In this document: positions 52,146-62,084 of the stretch, piece after piece
How positions within the stretch are numbered: position 1 is the first letter of the stretch
How the letters are laid out: each line of letters begins with the position of its first letter
Assembly: GCA_964495385.1 (NCBI GenBank)
Contig: CAZBVO010000003.1
Location: forward strand, 27,995 to 91,994
Source: CAG-1138 sp964495385
GTDB taxonomy: Bacteria > Bacillota > Clostridia > Christensenellales > CAG-917
DNA length: 64,000 bases
Reading direction: 5' to 3'
Translations under genes and position numbers: made by a program
Notes under the pieces: generated by a model
What the model saw: only the letters and a program-made list of their open reading frames with translations
Databases searched by the model: none
Told to the model about the DNA's origin: nothing

Positions 52146-55100
52146 TTGAGTTACGACGACAGATATTCTAACGGAAAATATACAAGTCCCGAGGCAAACG
52201 GTTTCAACCGAATCGCCGGCGGGCTTTTGGTGGTTATAATTTGCACGCTTTTGGCACTTTGCCTGTTCGGATTGTTTGGCGGAGTGGGCAAACTCGTGGC
52301 CGATTTTTTGGTGGGGAGCATCGGTTTGGTTGCTTATGCTTACACCGTTTGCGGCGCAATTTGCGGCGTGCTTATTTTGGCGGGCAAAAGCGTCAATTTG
52401 CCTGCGGCAAAAATTTTGAAATGTTTTTTGCTTTTCGTTTTGGGCGTTTTGGCGTTGCACGTTCTCACCAGCAGAACGGCTTTGTTGAACAGCACGGATT
52501 TTGGCAGTTACCTGAAAAACTGCTATCAATCGACCACTGTCGGCGGCGTGGTTGCCGGCGTGTTTATGTATCCGGTGATGAAATTGCTGGGCATAGCGTT
52601 GGCTCTTTTGGTGTTTGTGTTGCTGTTTTTTGCGGTTGTTTTCGTAAGCGTTGTTCCGCTTTTGAAACGCGAGCCGACCTACAAAACCAAAACCACTAAA
52701 ATTGATGGCAAAAAATCGTCGAAAGGCGCTACAAAAGTTGTTACGTTTACCGAAGAAGGCGTCAAGGAAGAAGTTGTCGAACTCGGAAGCGGCAGGAGTA
52801 TGTTTATGGGTAATTTGAACGACACCGACGATTTCGGTGAAAAGAAACAGAAAAAATCCAAGCAGGATTTGCAAATAGATTTGCTTTATCCTCGCGACGT
52901 AAACGCACCTTTCGGAAGTGAAGGTTCGGAACCTCAGGAGCCTACCCCTATTTTCGAGGACGAGGAAACTGCCAAAAAGCGTCGCAGTAAGGAAAAGCTG
53001 TTCGGCGGCAAACGTACCACCGAGGACAAAAACGGCAAAAAACCGGAATACTCGGCTTACAGCAAGGGATTTATTTCCGAAGAAGCTTTGGCGGCCAAGG
53101 CCGAAGAGGACAGAAAATATCAGGAAAAACTTGCCGAACTTTACAGTTCAATCGCCGGCGGCGTTCGTTCGAACAGGCTGGGCGACAGTCCCGTTTTGCC
53201 GAGAGGCGGTCAGAGCGTTTACGATCGCTTTAACATCAGCCGCAGCGAGGACGTTCAGAACAAGGAATTTGAAGAAAGATACTACGACATCTTAAACAGC
53301 GAACTTACCGAAAAGGATATTTTGGGCAGCGGTAAAAACAAAAAAGCCGTCCCAAGACCTGTCGAACCCGTTGTCGAGGCAAAACCTTCCGCCGAAAACG
53401 ACAGCTCCAAGCCTACCAAGGAAGAACTGTACGCAAACGGCAACTTTATGCACATTAAGGAAAACGAACTGCCTAAAGCCATTCAAAACATTTTGGACGG
53501 GCCTTTGGGTTCGGAAACCAACCTCGGCAAAAAGGTTGTGCCGTCGGATTATGCCGAAGTGAACAGCAAGGTCAGCTTGGACGCCGACTCCTTCGAACAA
53601 CCTACCGTGTTTGAAAGTCAGCCGGTGCGTCCGACCGAAACGCCTGTCGAAAAGCAGGAAGTCAAGCCTGAACCGAAACCGGAAATTAAACCTGAATCAA
53701 AACCTGTCGTTGAGGAAAAACCTGTCGAAGAAGTCAAAAAGCCTTCTCGCGGTTCCATATTCTCGCTGTTCGGGGAGGATAGAGATTACACTCCGAAACC
53801 TGTCGATTTCGGCGTAAAGGAAGAAAAGAAGTCCGCTCCGAAGGAGACTAAGCCTGAACCTAAACCTGAAATTAAATCGGAACCGAAACCTGTCGTTGAG
53901 GAAAAACCCGTCGAAGAAGTCAAAAAACCTTCTCGCGGTTCCATTTTCTCGCTGTTCGGGGAGGATAGAGATTACACTCCGAAACCTGTAGAAACGGTAA
54001 AAACCACCGAAGAAGTCAAAACCGAACGCACCGAGTACGTTCGCAAAGAGCCTGAAATCAAAAAGGAAACTTTGCGCCCGACCGCATCCGGCACGTCTGC
54101 AACCACCAACTTTTTGGAGAACGTTAAGCCTATCAAAATCGAGGACAAGCCTACCACTTCAAAAATCAACGGCGAACAGATCACCATCGAACAAACGATG
54201 GCCGAAAAGAAAGTTCTCCGTCCGTACAAGGCCCCTCCTATCGATATTTTGAGCAAGGAAACAACGTCGGACGTTCCGGAAGAGGACTTTTCGGAATTGA
54301 AGGCAAAACTCGAGGATAAGTTTGCCCAGTTCAAAATTTACGCAACCGTTGAAAATCTGACCAGAGGCCCTACGTTCAGCCGCTTCGAAATGAAGCTGCC
54401 CGACGGCGTAAGGGTAAGCAAAGTTAAGGAGCTGGAAGAAGACATCGGCATGGCTCTCGGCGGACTTAAAGTTCGTATCGAAGCACCTATCCCGGGCAAA
54501 GCGTTGTTCGGCGTCGAAGTTCCTAACACTCACAGAAGAACGGTTAAGCTTCGTACCATGCTCGACGATCCGAGTTTCAACAACTCGAAGGATATGTTGA
54601 CCTTTGTGGTCGGCGTGGACATCGAAAACAAAGTGCATTGCGCGGATCTTGCCACCATGCCGCACCTTTTGGTTGCAGGCTCGACGGGAAGCGGTAAATC
54701 GGTTGCCATAAACGGATTGCTGCTGTCGCTTTTGTACAAATATTCGCCTGAAGACGTAAGGCTTATTCTTATCGACCCGAAAAAGGTTGAGTTCTCGATT
54801 TATGCGGGCATCCCGCACCTTTTGATAAAGGAAATCGTAAGCACGGCAGACAAGGCCGTGAATGCTCTCAATTGGGCAATTTCCGAAATGTACCGTCGTT
54901 TGGATATGTTTAAGGAAGTTGACGTAAGGAATATCGCCGGCTACAACCAAAAGGCCGCCATGAGCGACAATATGACCAAGATTCCGCAAATCGTCATCGT
55001 CGTGGACGAAATGGCCGAACTTATGCGTATGAAGAAGCGCGAAGTGGAAGATTGCATTCAGGGTTTGTCGGCGGTTGCCCGTGCGGCAGGTATTCACCTT

Positions 55101-55688
55101 GTAATTGCAACTCAGCGTCCGTCGGTTGACGTCATAACGGGCGTCATCAAGTCAAATTTGCCGGCCCGTATGGCACTTAGCGTTGCGCAGGGCGTTGACA
55201 GTAGAACCATTTTGGACCGCCAGGGTGCCGAAAAACTTTTGGGCCGAGGCGACATGCTGTTCCAGACGCAATCCGATCCGGATCCTGTGCGTTTGCAGGG
55301 TTGCTTTACTTCCGACGAGGAAGTTGCAAACATCATAAGCTTTATCAAAGCAAACAACGACACCGACTTCGATCAGGTCATCGAAGATGAAATCAATTTC
55401 GACAAAGAGGCCGCAGCCGCACAGGAAGAAGCGGCAAGCCACGTTTCCGAAGGCGCCGAAAAGGCGGACGATCCGATGTTTGTCGAAGCATTAAAAATTG
55501 TCATAAGAGATCAACAGGCATCCATTTCGAAACTTCAGCGCAAACTGGGGCTGGGCTTCGGACGTGCCGCAAAACTCGTGGACATGATGGAAGACAGGGG
55601 CTATATCACTCCTGCGCCTCCGGGAAACAAGCCTCGCGAGGTTCTTATCTCCATGGACGACTTCAATCAACTGTACGGAGAAGACTAA
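52146..55688 (+). CDS. ftsK: DNA translocase FtsK/SpoIIIE
   Basis: 1180 residues from a TTG start with GGAGG just upstream. Pumps chromosomal DNA across the division or sporulation septum. About four N-terminal membrane segments (20-180), a long charged linker (about 190-690), then the alpha/beta motor with P-loop AGSTGSGKS near 845 and VVDEMAELM, and a C-terminal gamma winged helix that reads DNA polarity signals. The linker carries a 62-residue unit duplicated in tandem (DNA repeats at about 53700-53805 and 53886-53991). Longer than Bacillus SpoIIIE (787) because of the linker. Confidence 0.94.
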   Translation: MSYDDRYSNGKYTSPEANGFNRIAGGLLVVIICTLLALCLFGLFGGVGKLVADFLVGSIGLVAYAYTVCGAICGVLILAGKSVNLPAAKILKCFLLFVLGVLALHVLTSRTALLNSTDFGSYLKNCYQSTTVGGVVAGVFMYPVMKLLGIALALLVFVLLFFAVVFVSVVPLLKREPTYKTKTTKIDGKKSSKGATKVVTFTEEGVKEEVVELGSGRSMFMGNLNDTDDFGEKKQKKSKQDLQIDLLYPRDVNAPFGSEGSEPQEPTPIFEDEETAKKRRSKEKLFGGKRTTEDKNGKKPEYSAYSKGFISEEALAAKAEEDRKYQEKLAELYSSIAGGVRSNRLGDSPVLPRGGQSVYDRFNISRSEDVQNKEFEERYYDILNSELTEKDILGSGKNKKAVPRPVEPVVEAKPSAENDSSKPTKEELYANGNFMHIKENELPKAIQNILDGPLGSETNLGKKVVPSDYAEVNSKVSLDADSFEQPTVFESQPVRPTETPVEKQEVKPEPKPEIKPESKPVVEEKPVEEVKKPSRGSIFSLFGEDRDYTPKPVDFGVKEEKKSAPKETKPEPKPEIKSEPKPVVEEKPVEEVKKPSRGSIFSLFGEDRDYTPKPVETVKTTEEVKTERTEYVRKEPEIKKETLRPTASGTSATTNFLENVKPIKIEDKPTTSKINGEQITIEQTMAEKKVLRPYKAPPIDILSKETTSDVPEEDFSELKAKLEDKFAQFKIYATVENLTRGPTFSRFEMKLPDGVRVSKVKELEEDIGMALGGLKVRIEAPIPGKALFGVEVPNTHRRTVKLRTMLDDPSFNNSKDMLTFVVGVDIENKVHCADLATMPHLLVAGSTGSGKSVAINGLLLSLLYKYSPEDVRLILIDPKKVEFSIYAGIPHLLIKEIVSTADKAVNALNWAISEMYRRLDMFKEVDVRNIAGYNQKAAMSDNMTKIPQIVIVVDEMAELMRMKKREVEDCIQGLSAVARAAGIHLVIATQRPSVDVITGVIKSNLPARMALSVAQGVDSRTILDRQGAEKLLGRGDMLFQTQSDPDPVRLQGCFTSDEEVANIISFIKANNDTDFDQVIEDEINFDKEAAAAQEEAASHVSEGAEKADDPMFVEALKIVIRDQQASISKLQRKLGLGFGRAAKLVDMMEDRGYITPAPPGNKPREVLISMDDFNQLYGED
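53700..53991 (+). repeat. In-frame tandem duplication in the FtsK linker
   Basis: Two near-identical copies of about 106 bases, offset 186 bases (62 codons), encode VEEKPVEEVKKPSRGSIF followed by SLFGEDRDYTPKPV. The flanking KPEPKPEIK segments are also repeated less exactly. The match at the DNA level implies recent origin. Confidence 0.85.
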
Positions 55689-55721
55689 GCTCAACCAAAA
55701 CTAATTTTCGAGGAAATCACT

Positions 55722-57068
55722 ATGGAAAACAAGCGAAATCTGAAAGTTGGAACCATATCTTTAGGGTGCGACAAAAACAGAGTCGACACCGAAAATATGC
55801 TTTACTACGTTAAGCAGGCAGGCTACAGCCTCACCGGCGACGTAAAAGAAGCAGACGTAATTATCGTCAACACCTGCGCTTTTATCGAAAGTGCGCAAAA
55901 GGAAAGCATCGACACCGTGTTGGAGATGGCCGAAATCAAAAAGCAACGTCCCGTCAAAATCATTATGACGGGTTGCATGCCGCAACGTTTTAAGGACGAA
56001 CTTTTCACGGCGCTTCCGGAAGTAGATGCCTTCATGGGCTTTAAAAACTATGCCGAAATCGGCGACGTAATTCAAAAAGTCATGTCGGGCGAGAGAGTGG
56101 GCCCGGTGGTTTCTTGCACCGATCAGCCGACCGCAAACAGAGTTCTTACCACCGACTATCACACGGCATATCTCAAAATCGCCGAAGGATGCGACAACCA
56201 TTGCACTTATTGCGCCATTCCGTCCATCCGCGGCCGCTACACCAGCCGAACGCTTATGAGTTTGGTTGACGAAGCAAAAATGCTTGTGGACACCTATGGC
56301 GTTAAGGAAATCAATTTGGTTGCGCAGGACACAACCCGTTACGGCATAGACCTTTACGGCAAATACGCGCTTCCGACTTTGTTGGAACAACTGCAAAAGC
56401 TTGACGTTGAGTGGATACGAATTTTGTATTGCTATCCCGAACTAATTTCGGACGAAATCATCAAAATCGTGGCCGAGGACAACAAGGTGTGCAAATATCT
56501 CGACATTCCTCTGCAACACGTTGACGACAAAATTCTTAAGCTTATGGGCCGGCGCACCACCGAGGCCGAAATCAACCGTCTGTTGGAGCGCATTCGCACC
56601 GCAAACGAAGATATCGCCATCAGAAGCACGTTCATAACCGGTTTTCCGACGGAAACCGAGGAACAACACGCCAAACTTTACAACTTTATTGCCGACGCAA
56701 GGCTCAATTATGCCGGGTTCTTTGCTTACAGCAAAGAGGAAGGTACTGCCGCCGCAAGAATGCGCGGTCAGATCATAAAGAGCATCAAGCGCCAGCGTCA
56801 AAAAGAATTGCAGGAACTTCAAAGTGCAATCGTTGTCGAAAACCAACGCAATCTCATCGACAGCGAACTTAAAGTTTTGTACGAAGGCATCGACTACGAC
56901 AAGCAGATGTTTGTCGGACGCACCGAATTTAACGCTCCGGACGTCGATACCAAGGTCTATTTTAAGTCGCAAACACCGGTTGAGGCGGGGAATTTCTACA
57001 ACGTTAAAATCAAAAAAGTCCGCAAATTGGACCTTGTGGGAGTTGTAACCAATGACGACGGCAAGTAA
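55722..57068 (+). CDS. rimO: Ribosomal protein S12 methylthiotransferase RimO
   Basis: 448 residues. Radical-SAM enzyme that methylthiolates Asp88 of S12. Cluster cysteines lie in LGCDKN, NTCAFI and GCMPQ; the radical-SAM motif is CDNHCTYC near residue 157; a C-terminal TRAM domain follows. Second member of the MTTase family in the window (see mtaB). It overlaps pgsA by 17 bases. The rimO-pgsA-cinA-recA-rny order is usual for Clostridia. Confidence 0.94.
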   Translation: MENKRNLKVGTISLGCDKNRVDTENMLYYVKQAGYSLTGDVKEADVIIVNTCAFIESAQKESIDTVLEMAEIKKQRPVKIIMTGCMPQRFKDELFTALPEVDAFMGFKNYAEIGDVIQKVMSGERVGPVVSCTDQPTANRVLTTDYHTAYLKIAEGCDNHCTYCAIPSIRGRYTSRTLMSLVDEAKMLVDTYGVKEINLVAQDTTRYGIDLYGKYALPTLLEQLQKLDVEWIRILYCYPELISDEIIKIVAEDNKVCKYLDIPLQHVDDKILKLMGRRTTEAEINRLLERIRTANEDIAIRSTFITGFPTETEEQHAKLYNFIADARLNYAGFFAYSKEEGTAAARMRGQIIKSIKRQRQKELQELQSAIVVENQRNLIDSELKVLYEGIDYDKQMFVGRTEFNAPDVDTKVYFKSQTPVEAGNFYNVKIKKVRKLDLVGVVTNDDGK

Positions 57069-57657
57069 AATTACATTGGCACGCATATTGCTTATTCCGG
57101 CGGTGGTTGTGGTTTTTCTGGTTGATTTTACGTCAAGCAGAATTGTTGCGGCCGTGCTGTTTGCAATAGTTGCGCTTTCGGACCTTTTGGACGGATACGT
57201 TGCCAGAAAATACAATCAGGTGTCCGATCTCGGGAAGTTTTTGGATCCGATTGCCGACAAAATTTTGGTGGCCGTGTTTATGTTTTTGCTGGTGCAGGAA
57301 AACCTTTTGTACAACCCGATAGGTTCGTTGGTTTGCGGCGTAGTCATGAGCAGAGAATTTATCATAACCGCTTTCAGAATGCACGGGGCGGCCAAAAACA
57401 AAGTTATCCCCGCAGACGTTTGGGGCAAACTGAAAACCGACTTTTTGGACATCGGCATCGCAGTTGTGATTTTCACTTCCGATCCGCTTTGGAAAACAAA
57501 CGGCGGCACGGTGTGGGACGTCTGGTTTTGGCTTAACTTCATCGGTTTGGTTTGCTTTTTCACCGGTTCGCTTCTTGCGATAATAAGCGGCGTGAACTAT
57601 ATCATAAAAAACAGAGATATTCTTTTGGAAGAAAACAACGATGGTCAAAACCTTTAA
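57052..57657 (+). CDS. pgsA: CDP-diacylglycerol--glycerol-3-phosphate 3-phosphatidyltransferase
   Basis: 201 residues, membrane enzyme of phosphatidylglycerol synthesis. The CDP-alcohol phosphotransferase motif is complete: DLLDGYVARKYNQVSDLGKF followed by LDPIADK (about 44-70). Four to six membrane segments. Overlaps rimO at its start and the next gene by 17 bases at its end. Confidence 0.94.
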   Translation: MTTASKITLARILLIPAVVVVFLVDFTSSRIVAAVLFAIVALSDLLDGYVARKYNQVSDLGKFLDPIADKILVAVFMFLLVQENLLYNPIGSLVCGVVMSREFIITAFRMHGAAKNKVIPADVWGKLKTDFLDIGIAVVIFTSDPLWKTNGGTVWDVWFWLNFIGLVCFFTGSLLAIISGVNYIIKNRDILLEENNDGQNL

Positions 57658-58330
57658 AGCGTTCGACCTGAGCGAACAACAGCTCGACCTAATGCGTCAA
57701 ACGTCAAACGACGTCAAAATCAAACAAAACGGCCTTGATTTTGAAATAAGTATTATAAATTTTGGCTTAAACGATAATAGTCGGTGCAATTCTGACAAAA
57801 TCGAGGAAATAGCCGCCGACAAAATTTATTCGAATTCGGGCGAAACTTTGGCTCAAACCGTATTTAGGCTTTTGCAAGACACCAAGCACGTTCTTGCCGT
57901 TGCCGAAAGTTTGACGGGAGGCCTGGTTGCCGCCGAACTCGTGTCCGTTGCCGGCATTTCACAATTCTTTTACGAGGGCATCGTCGCCTACGACAACTCG
58001 GCAAAAATTAAAAGGCTGGGCGTTTCGGAGGACACTTTGAAAAATTTCGGGGCCGTAAGTTCCCAAACGGCTTCGGAGATGGTTTCGGGGCTTATCGCTT
58101 CCGGCAACACGCTTGCCGTTTCGACAACGGGAATTGCAGGCCCGTCCGGAGGCAGTAAAGAAAAACCCGTAGGCACCGTTTGGTTCGGTTTGGCCGACGG
58201 CACAGGCCGAGTTTATACCGAAAAAAGAGTTTTTTCGGGCGATAGGGAACAAATTCGCATGCAGGCAACTCAGTTTGCTTTGCACCTTTTGATAGGTTAT
58301 CTTGGCGGAACAATCCGCTTCGAACAATAA
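57641..58330 (+). CDS. CinA-type nicotinamide-nucleotide amidase lacking the molybdopterin-binding domain
   Basis: 229 residues. The C-terminal 150 residues are a PncC amidase (AVAESLTGGLVAAELVSV, YEGIVAYDNSAK, VSTTGIAGPSGGSKEKPVGTVWFG), which recycles NMN to nicotinate mononucleotide. The first 75 residues resemble the small middle domain of full CinA. The large N-terminal MoCF-like domain is absent, yet the gene occupies the usual cinA place between pgsA and recA. It is coupled to pgsA by overlap. Confidence 0.85.
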   Translation: MVKTFKAFDLSEQQLDLMRQTSNDVKIKQNGLDFEISIINFGLNDNSRCNSDKIEEIAADKIYSNSGETLAQTVFRLLQDTKHVLAVAESLTGGLVAAELVSVAGISQFFYEGIVAYDNSAKIKRLGVSEDTLKNFGAVSSQTASEMVSGLIASGNTLAVSTTGIAGPSGGSKEKPVGTVWFGLADGTGRVYTEKRVFSGDREQIRMQATQFALHLLIGYLGGTIRFEQ

Positions 58331-58351
58331 AAATTCAAGGAAAATTATACT

Positions 58352-59341
58352 ATGGCAGACAAAGAAAAAAGCAAAAGCTTAGAGCAGGCTCTGGCTCAAA
58401 TCGAAAAACAGTTCGGCAAAGGCGCAATCATGAAGATGGGCGAAACCGAACATCAGAGCATCGAAGTTATCCCTACCGGTTGCCTGACGCTTGACGTGGC
58501 ACTCGGCATCGGCGGCATCCCTCGCGGACGTATCGTCGAAATTTACGGACCTGAATCCAGCGGTAAAACCACGCTGTCGTTGCACATTCTTGCCGAGGCG
58601 CAAAAACTCGGCGGAACCTGTGCCTTCATCGACGCCGAACACGCTCTCGATCCGGGCTATGCCGCAAATTTGGGCGTAAACCTCGAAGAACTTTACATTT
58701 CCCAACCGGACAACGGCGAACAGGCAATGGAAATTGCCGCAACTCTCGTAGGTTCGGGAAGCATCGACCTTATCGTTGTCGACAGCGTTGCAGCACTCAC
58801 TCCGCAAGCGGAAATCGACGGCGAAATGGGCGACAGCCACATGGGTTTGCAGGCAAGACTTATGAGTCAGGCTTTGCGCAAGCTTACCGCAGTTTGCGGA
58901 AAAAGCAAATGCAGCATCATTTTCATCAACCAGCTTCGCGACAAAATAGGCGTAATTTACGGCAATCCTGAAACCACCACCGGCGGAAAGGCCTTAAAAT
59001 TCTATTCTTCCGTCAGAATGGACGTCAGAAAAACCGAACCGATTAAGGACGGAGCAGACATCGTCGGCAGCCGTACCAAGGTTAAAATCGTCAAAAACAA
59101 AGTCGCACCGCCTTTCAAAACGGCAGAGTTCGATATCATTTTCGGCAAAGGCATTTCAAACGTCGGATGCATTTTGGATATCGCCGTTCAGTTCGGATTT
59201 ATTCAAAAATCGGGCAGCTGGTTCAGTTACAACGACGAAAAAATCGGCCAAGGCCGTGAAAAAGTGTTGGAGTTTTTGAAGGCAAATCCGGACGTTGCGG
59301 AAACCCTCGAGGCTCAAATAAAAGAAAAATTGATGGCCTAA
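58352..59341 (+). CDS. recA: Recombinase RecA
   Basis: 329 residues, somewhat short because of a reduced acidic C-terminal tail. P-loop GPESSGKT near 66, LIVVDSVAALTP, loop MGDSHMGLQARLMSQALRK and INQLRDKIGV are all typical. It forms the ssDNA filament for recombination and SOS induction. AAGGA lies ahead of the ATG. Confidence 0.97.
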   Translation: MADKEKSKSLEQALAQIEKQFGKGAIMKMGETEHQSIEVIPTGCLTLDVALGIGGIPRGRIVEIYGPESSGKTTLSLHILAEAQKLGGTCAFIDAEHALDPGYAANLGVNLEELYISQPDNGEQAMEIAATLVGSGSIDLIVVDSVAALTPQAEIDGEMGDSHMGLQARLMSQALRKLTAVCGKSKCSIIFINQLRDKIGVIYGNPETTTGGKALKFYSSVRMDVRKTEPIKDGADIVGSRTKVKIVKNKVAPPFKTAEFDIIFGKGISNVGCILDIAVQFGFIQKSGSWFSYNDEKIGQGREKVLEFLKANPDVAETLEAQIKEKLMA

Positions 59342-59463
59342 GCCATTCGGTCGTCGCCTCCGCAAGGCGACAAAAACAGGGGAATTAAAGTCGTGCGTGC
59401 AAAAATCCAAATTCCGTTGCATGCGCAAAGCGGCTTTATAAATATATAGGAGGATAATCCACA

Positions 59464-61056
59464 ATGACAAGCAATTTGATTGTAACGCTTGCCGCTTCCG
59501 TTATTGCGCTTATAGGCGTCGGAGTAGGGGCGTTGGCGGTCGGTGCCTTAGTGGCACTAGTCGTCTATCGTGCCTACGAAAAAAACAAAGTAGGACTGGC
59601 AAAGCAAGAAGCAGCAAGAATTACCGAAGAGGCTCAACTTGAAGCCAAGACGCTTCGCAAAGAAGCTCTTATCGAGGCAAAAGAGGAGCAACACAGATTG
59701 CGCACCGAATTCGAACAAGAATCTAAAGAAAGAAAAGCTGAATTTCAACGCACAGAGCAACGCTTGCTTCAAAGAGAAAACTTTTTGGACAAAAAAGACG
59801 ATGCTTTGGACAAAAAACAGGATCAACTGGACAATCAGAAACGTATTCTGGAAGCTAAGAATAAGGAACTCGAGATCTTTGAGGAAAATTTGAAAACGGC
59901 AAATCAGCGCATCGAACTGGAACTTGAAAGAGTTGCCGGCCTCTCTAAAGACGAGGCAAAACAAAATTTGTACGATTCGCTCATCGACGGCGTCAAAAAA
60001 GATGCCGCTCAGGAGGCAAAATCGATTGAAAAAGAAGCAAAAGACAATGCCGAAAAGTTGGCTAAAAACATAATCAGCCTTGCTATTCAGCGTTGCGCCG
60101 CCGACCATGCCACCGAAACTACCGTGTCGGTTGTCGCATTGCCTAACGACGAAATGAAAGGCCGCATCATCGGCAGAGTGGGCAGAAACATCCGCGCACT
60201 CGAAAGTGCAACGGGTGTTGACGTAATCATCGACGACACTCCGGACGTGGTTACTTTGTCGGGCTTCGATCCGATAAGAAGAGAAGTTGCAAGACTTACC
60301 CTCGAAAAACTTATCGCCGACGGCAGAATTCATCCTGCTCGCATCGAAGAAATGGTTGACAAAGTCAAAAAAGAAGTTGAACAATCCATCAAGGAAGCAG
60401 GCGAGAGTGCCGTTTTCGATTGCAACGTTTACGGCGTTCATCCTGAACTGGTGAAGATTTTGGGCAGACTGCGTTATCGCACCAGTTACGGTCAAAACTG
60501 CCTCAAACACAGCATGGAAGTAAGCTATCTTGCAGGTATGATGGCCGCCGAATTGGGCGCCGACGTCAAACTTGCAAAACGCGCGGGCCTGCTGCACGAT
60601 ATCGGCAAAGCCGTTGACCACGAGGTTGAAGGCACGCACATCCAAATCGGTGTGGACCTTGCCAAAAAGTACAAGGAGAGCAAGGAAGTTATTCACGCAA
60701 TAGCCGCTCACCACAACGACATCGAACCGCAAACCGTCGAGGCCGTTCTCGTTCAGGCGGCAGACGCCATTTCTTCGGCTCGTCCGGGCGCACGTCGCGA
60801 AAGTTTGGAAAACTACGTCAAACGTATCGAAAAACTCGAAAGCCTTGCAGGTTCGTTCAACGGCGTCGAGCAATCTTACGCCATTCAGGCCGGCCGCGAA
60901 ATCAGAGTTATGGTTAAACCTGAAATCGTCGACGATGCCGCAACCGTTTTCCTTGCAAAGGAAATTGCATCCAAACTCGAAACCGAGCTTGAATATCCGG
61001 GACAAATCAAAGTCAACGTTATTCGCGAAGTTAGAAGCGTGGAAATTGCAAAATAA
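59464..61056 (+). CDS. rny: Ribonuclease Y
   Basis: 530 residues. Membrane-anchored endoribonuclease that starts mRNA decay. N-terminal membrane segment (about 5-35), long coiled coil (about 40-200), KH domain (GRIIGRVGRNIRALESATGVD near 235), HD domain (LLHDIGKAVDHEVEGTH near 375, with AAHHNDIEPQ) and C-terminal domain. All catalytic residues look intact. GGAGG precedes the ATG. Confidence 0.96.
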   Translation: MTSNLIVTLAASVIALIGVGVGALAVGALVALVVYRAYEKNKVGLAKQEAARITEEAQLEAKTLRKEALIEAKEEQHRLRTEFEQESKERKAEFQRTEQRLLQRENFLDKKDDALDKKQDQLDNQKRILEAKNKELEIFEENLKTANQRIELELERVAGLSKDEAKQNLYDSLIDGVKKDAAQEAKSIEKEAKDNAEKLAKNIISLAIQRCAADHATETTVSVVALPNDEMKGRIIGRVGRNIRALESATGVDVIIDDTPDVVTLSGFDPIRREVARLTLEKLIADGRIHPARIEEMVDKVKKEVEQSIKEAGESAVFDCNVYGVHPELVKILGRLRYRTSYGQNCLKHSMEVSYLAGMMAAELGADVKLAKRAGLLHDIGKAVDHEVEGTHIQIGVDLAKKYKESKEVIHAIAAHHNDIEPQTVEAVLVQAADAISSARPGARRESLENYVKRIEKLESLAGSFNGVEQSYAIQAGREIRVMVKPEIVDDAATVFLAKEIASKLETELEYPGQIKVNVIREVRSVEIAK

Positions 61057-61069
61057 CCGAAAAAACAGA

Positions 61070-61097
61070 AAAACCGTCCGATTTCGGACGGTTTTTT
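61070..61097. terminator. Terminator between rny and the EAL gene
   Basis: AAACCGTCCG / CGGACGGTTT stem with T residues on the plus side and A residues before it, so it can serve both convergent genes. Confidence 0.88.
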
Positions 61098-61113
61098 GTT
61101 GCTTTTTAAAGTT

Positions 61114-62004
61114 TTAAACAACGTACATCGCGGCTTCGGACGCGGAAAGCGGACCGCTGAAATAGAAACCTTGAACAAGGTTGAAACCGAGGTTGCGACT
61201 GTTGTCGAGTTGTTCTTCGTTTTCGACACGTTCGGCAATGACGTTGACGTCGATGCTTCTGACCAAATTGATTATGCCCACCAAAAGAGTCAGACCTCTT
61301 GCGCTGTGCATGCTGTAGTCAAGCAGCTTGCGGTCAAATTTGACGTTTGTGCAATTGACTTTTGCCAGGCAGTGGATGCTGGTGTTGTCGTTTTTGCCGT
61401 AGTTGTCGATGGTAACGCTGATGCCGTTTTCGACAAAAGAGTTTGCCACTTCTGCAAAAAATTCGACGTCGGAAAGAAGAGTGTCCTCGGAAATTTCAAT
61501 GGTTAATACGCTCGGTTCGAGGCCGTATTCACGGGTGGTGCGAACGATGTTTTCGACGCATCCGTATTCGCGCAGGGTGTCCGACGAAAGGTTGATCGAA
61601 ACCGACGGAACGTGCGTTCCGTTTGAAAAATGCTCGGAAATATCTTTGCAGACTTTGTTTAAAACATATTTATCGATGCGGCTTATAAGCCCGGCACGTT
61701 CGGCCTGAGGTATGAACTCGCCCGGATTTTTGAGCGAACCGTCCGACGTTTGCCATCTTATCAATGCTTCAAACTGTTCGGCTCCGCCGGATGCAAGGCT
61801 GAAAATAGGTTGATAATACAACACAAATTCGCCCCTTTGCAGTCCGTTCATGATAGCCGCAACCATAGGATTTTGAACGGGAGCGGCGCTCGGTGCTGTC
61901 GTTTGAGGCCTCTGGATAGGCTGAGAATATCCGCCGCCGACCGTAACTCTCGGCGATTGCTCGCTTGCGGTGCGGTCGTTGTGTTTGTTTTTGTCGAATA
62001 GCAT
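61114..62004 (-). CDS. EAL-domain protein with an altered metal site
   Basis: 296 residues: disordered N-terminus (1-45, Pro/Gln/Thr-rich) and an EAL fold (about 48-296), the c-di-GMP phosphodiesterase family. EALIRW (E79), N138, E173, K222, E258 and QGF are kept. The DDFG metal motif reads DNYG (D200, N201) and AEGVE reads AERVE. Loss of the second Asp suggests weak or no catalysis and perhaps a c-di-GMP-binding or partner role. No GGDEF domain. It stands alone next to the sporulation operon. Confidence 0.85.
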   Translation of the reverse strand: MLFDKNKHNDRTASEQSPRVTVGGGYSQPIQRPQTTAPSAAPVQNPMVAAIMNGLQRGEFVLYYQPIFSLASGGAEQFEALIRWQTSDGSLKNPGEFIPQAERAGLISRIDKYVLNKVCKDISEHFSNGTHVPSVSINLSSDTLREYGCVENIVRTTREYGLEPSVLTIEISEDTLLSDVEFFAEVANSFVENGISVTIDNYGKNDNTSIHCLAKVNCTNVKFDRKLLDYSMHSARGLTLLVGIINLVRSIDVNVIAERVENEEQLDNSRNLGFNLVQGFYFSGPLSASEAAMYVV

Positions 62005-62084
62005 GGGTAAAACTCCTAATCTTTGCTATTATATATTATAAACAATGTCTGGCGATATTTCAAGCATTACGGCAAAAAGAGTTT

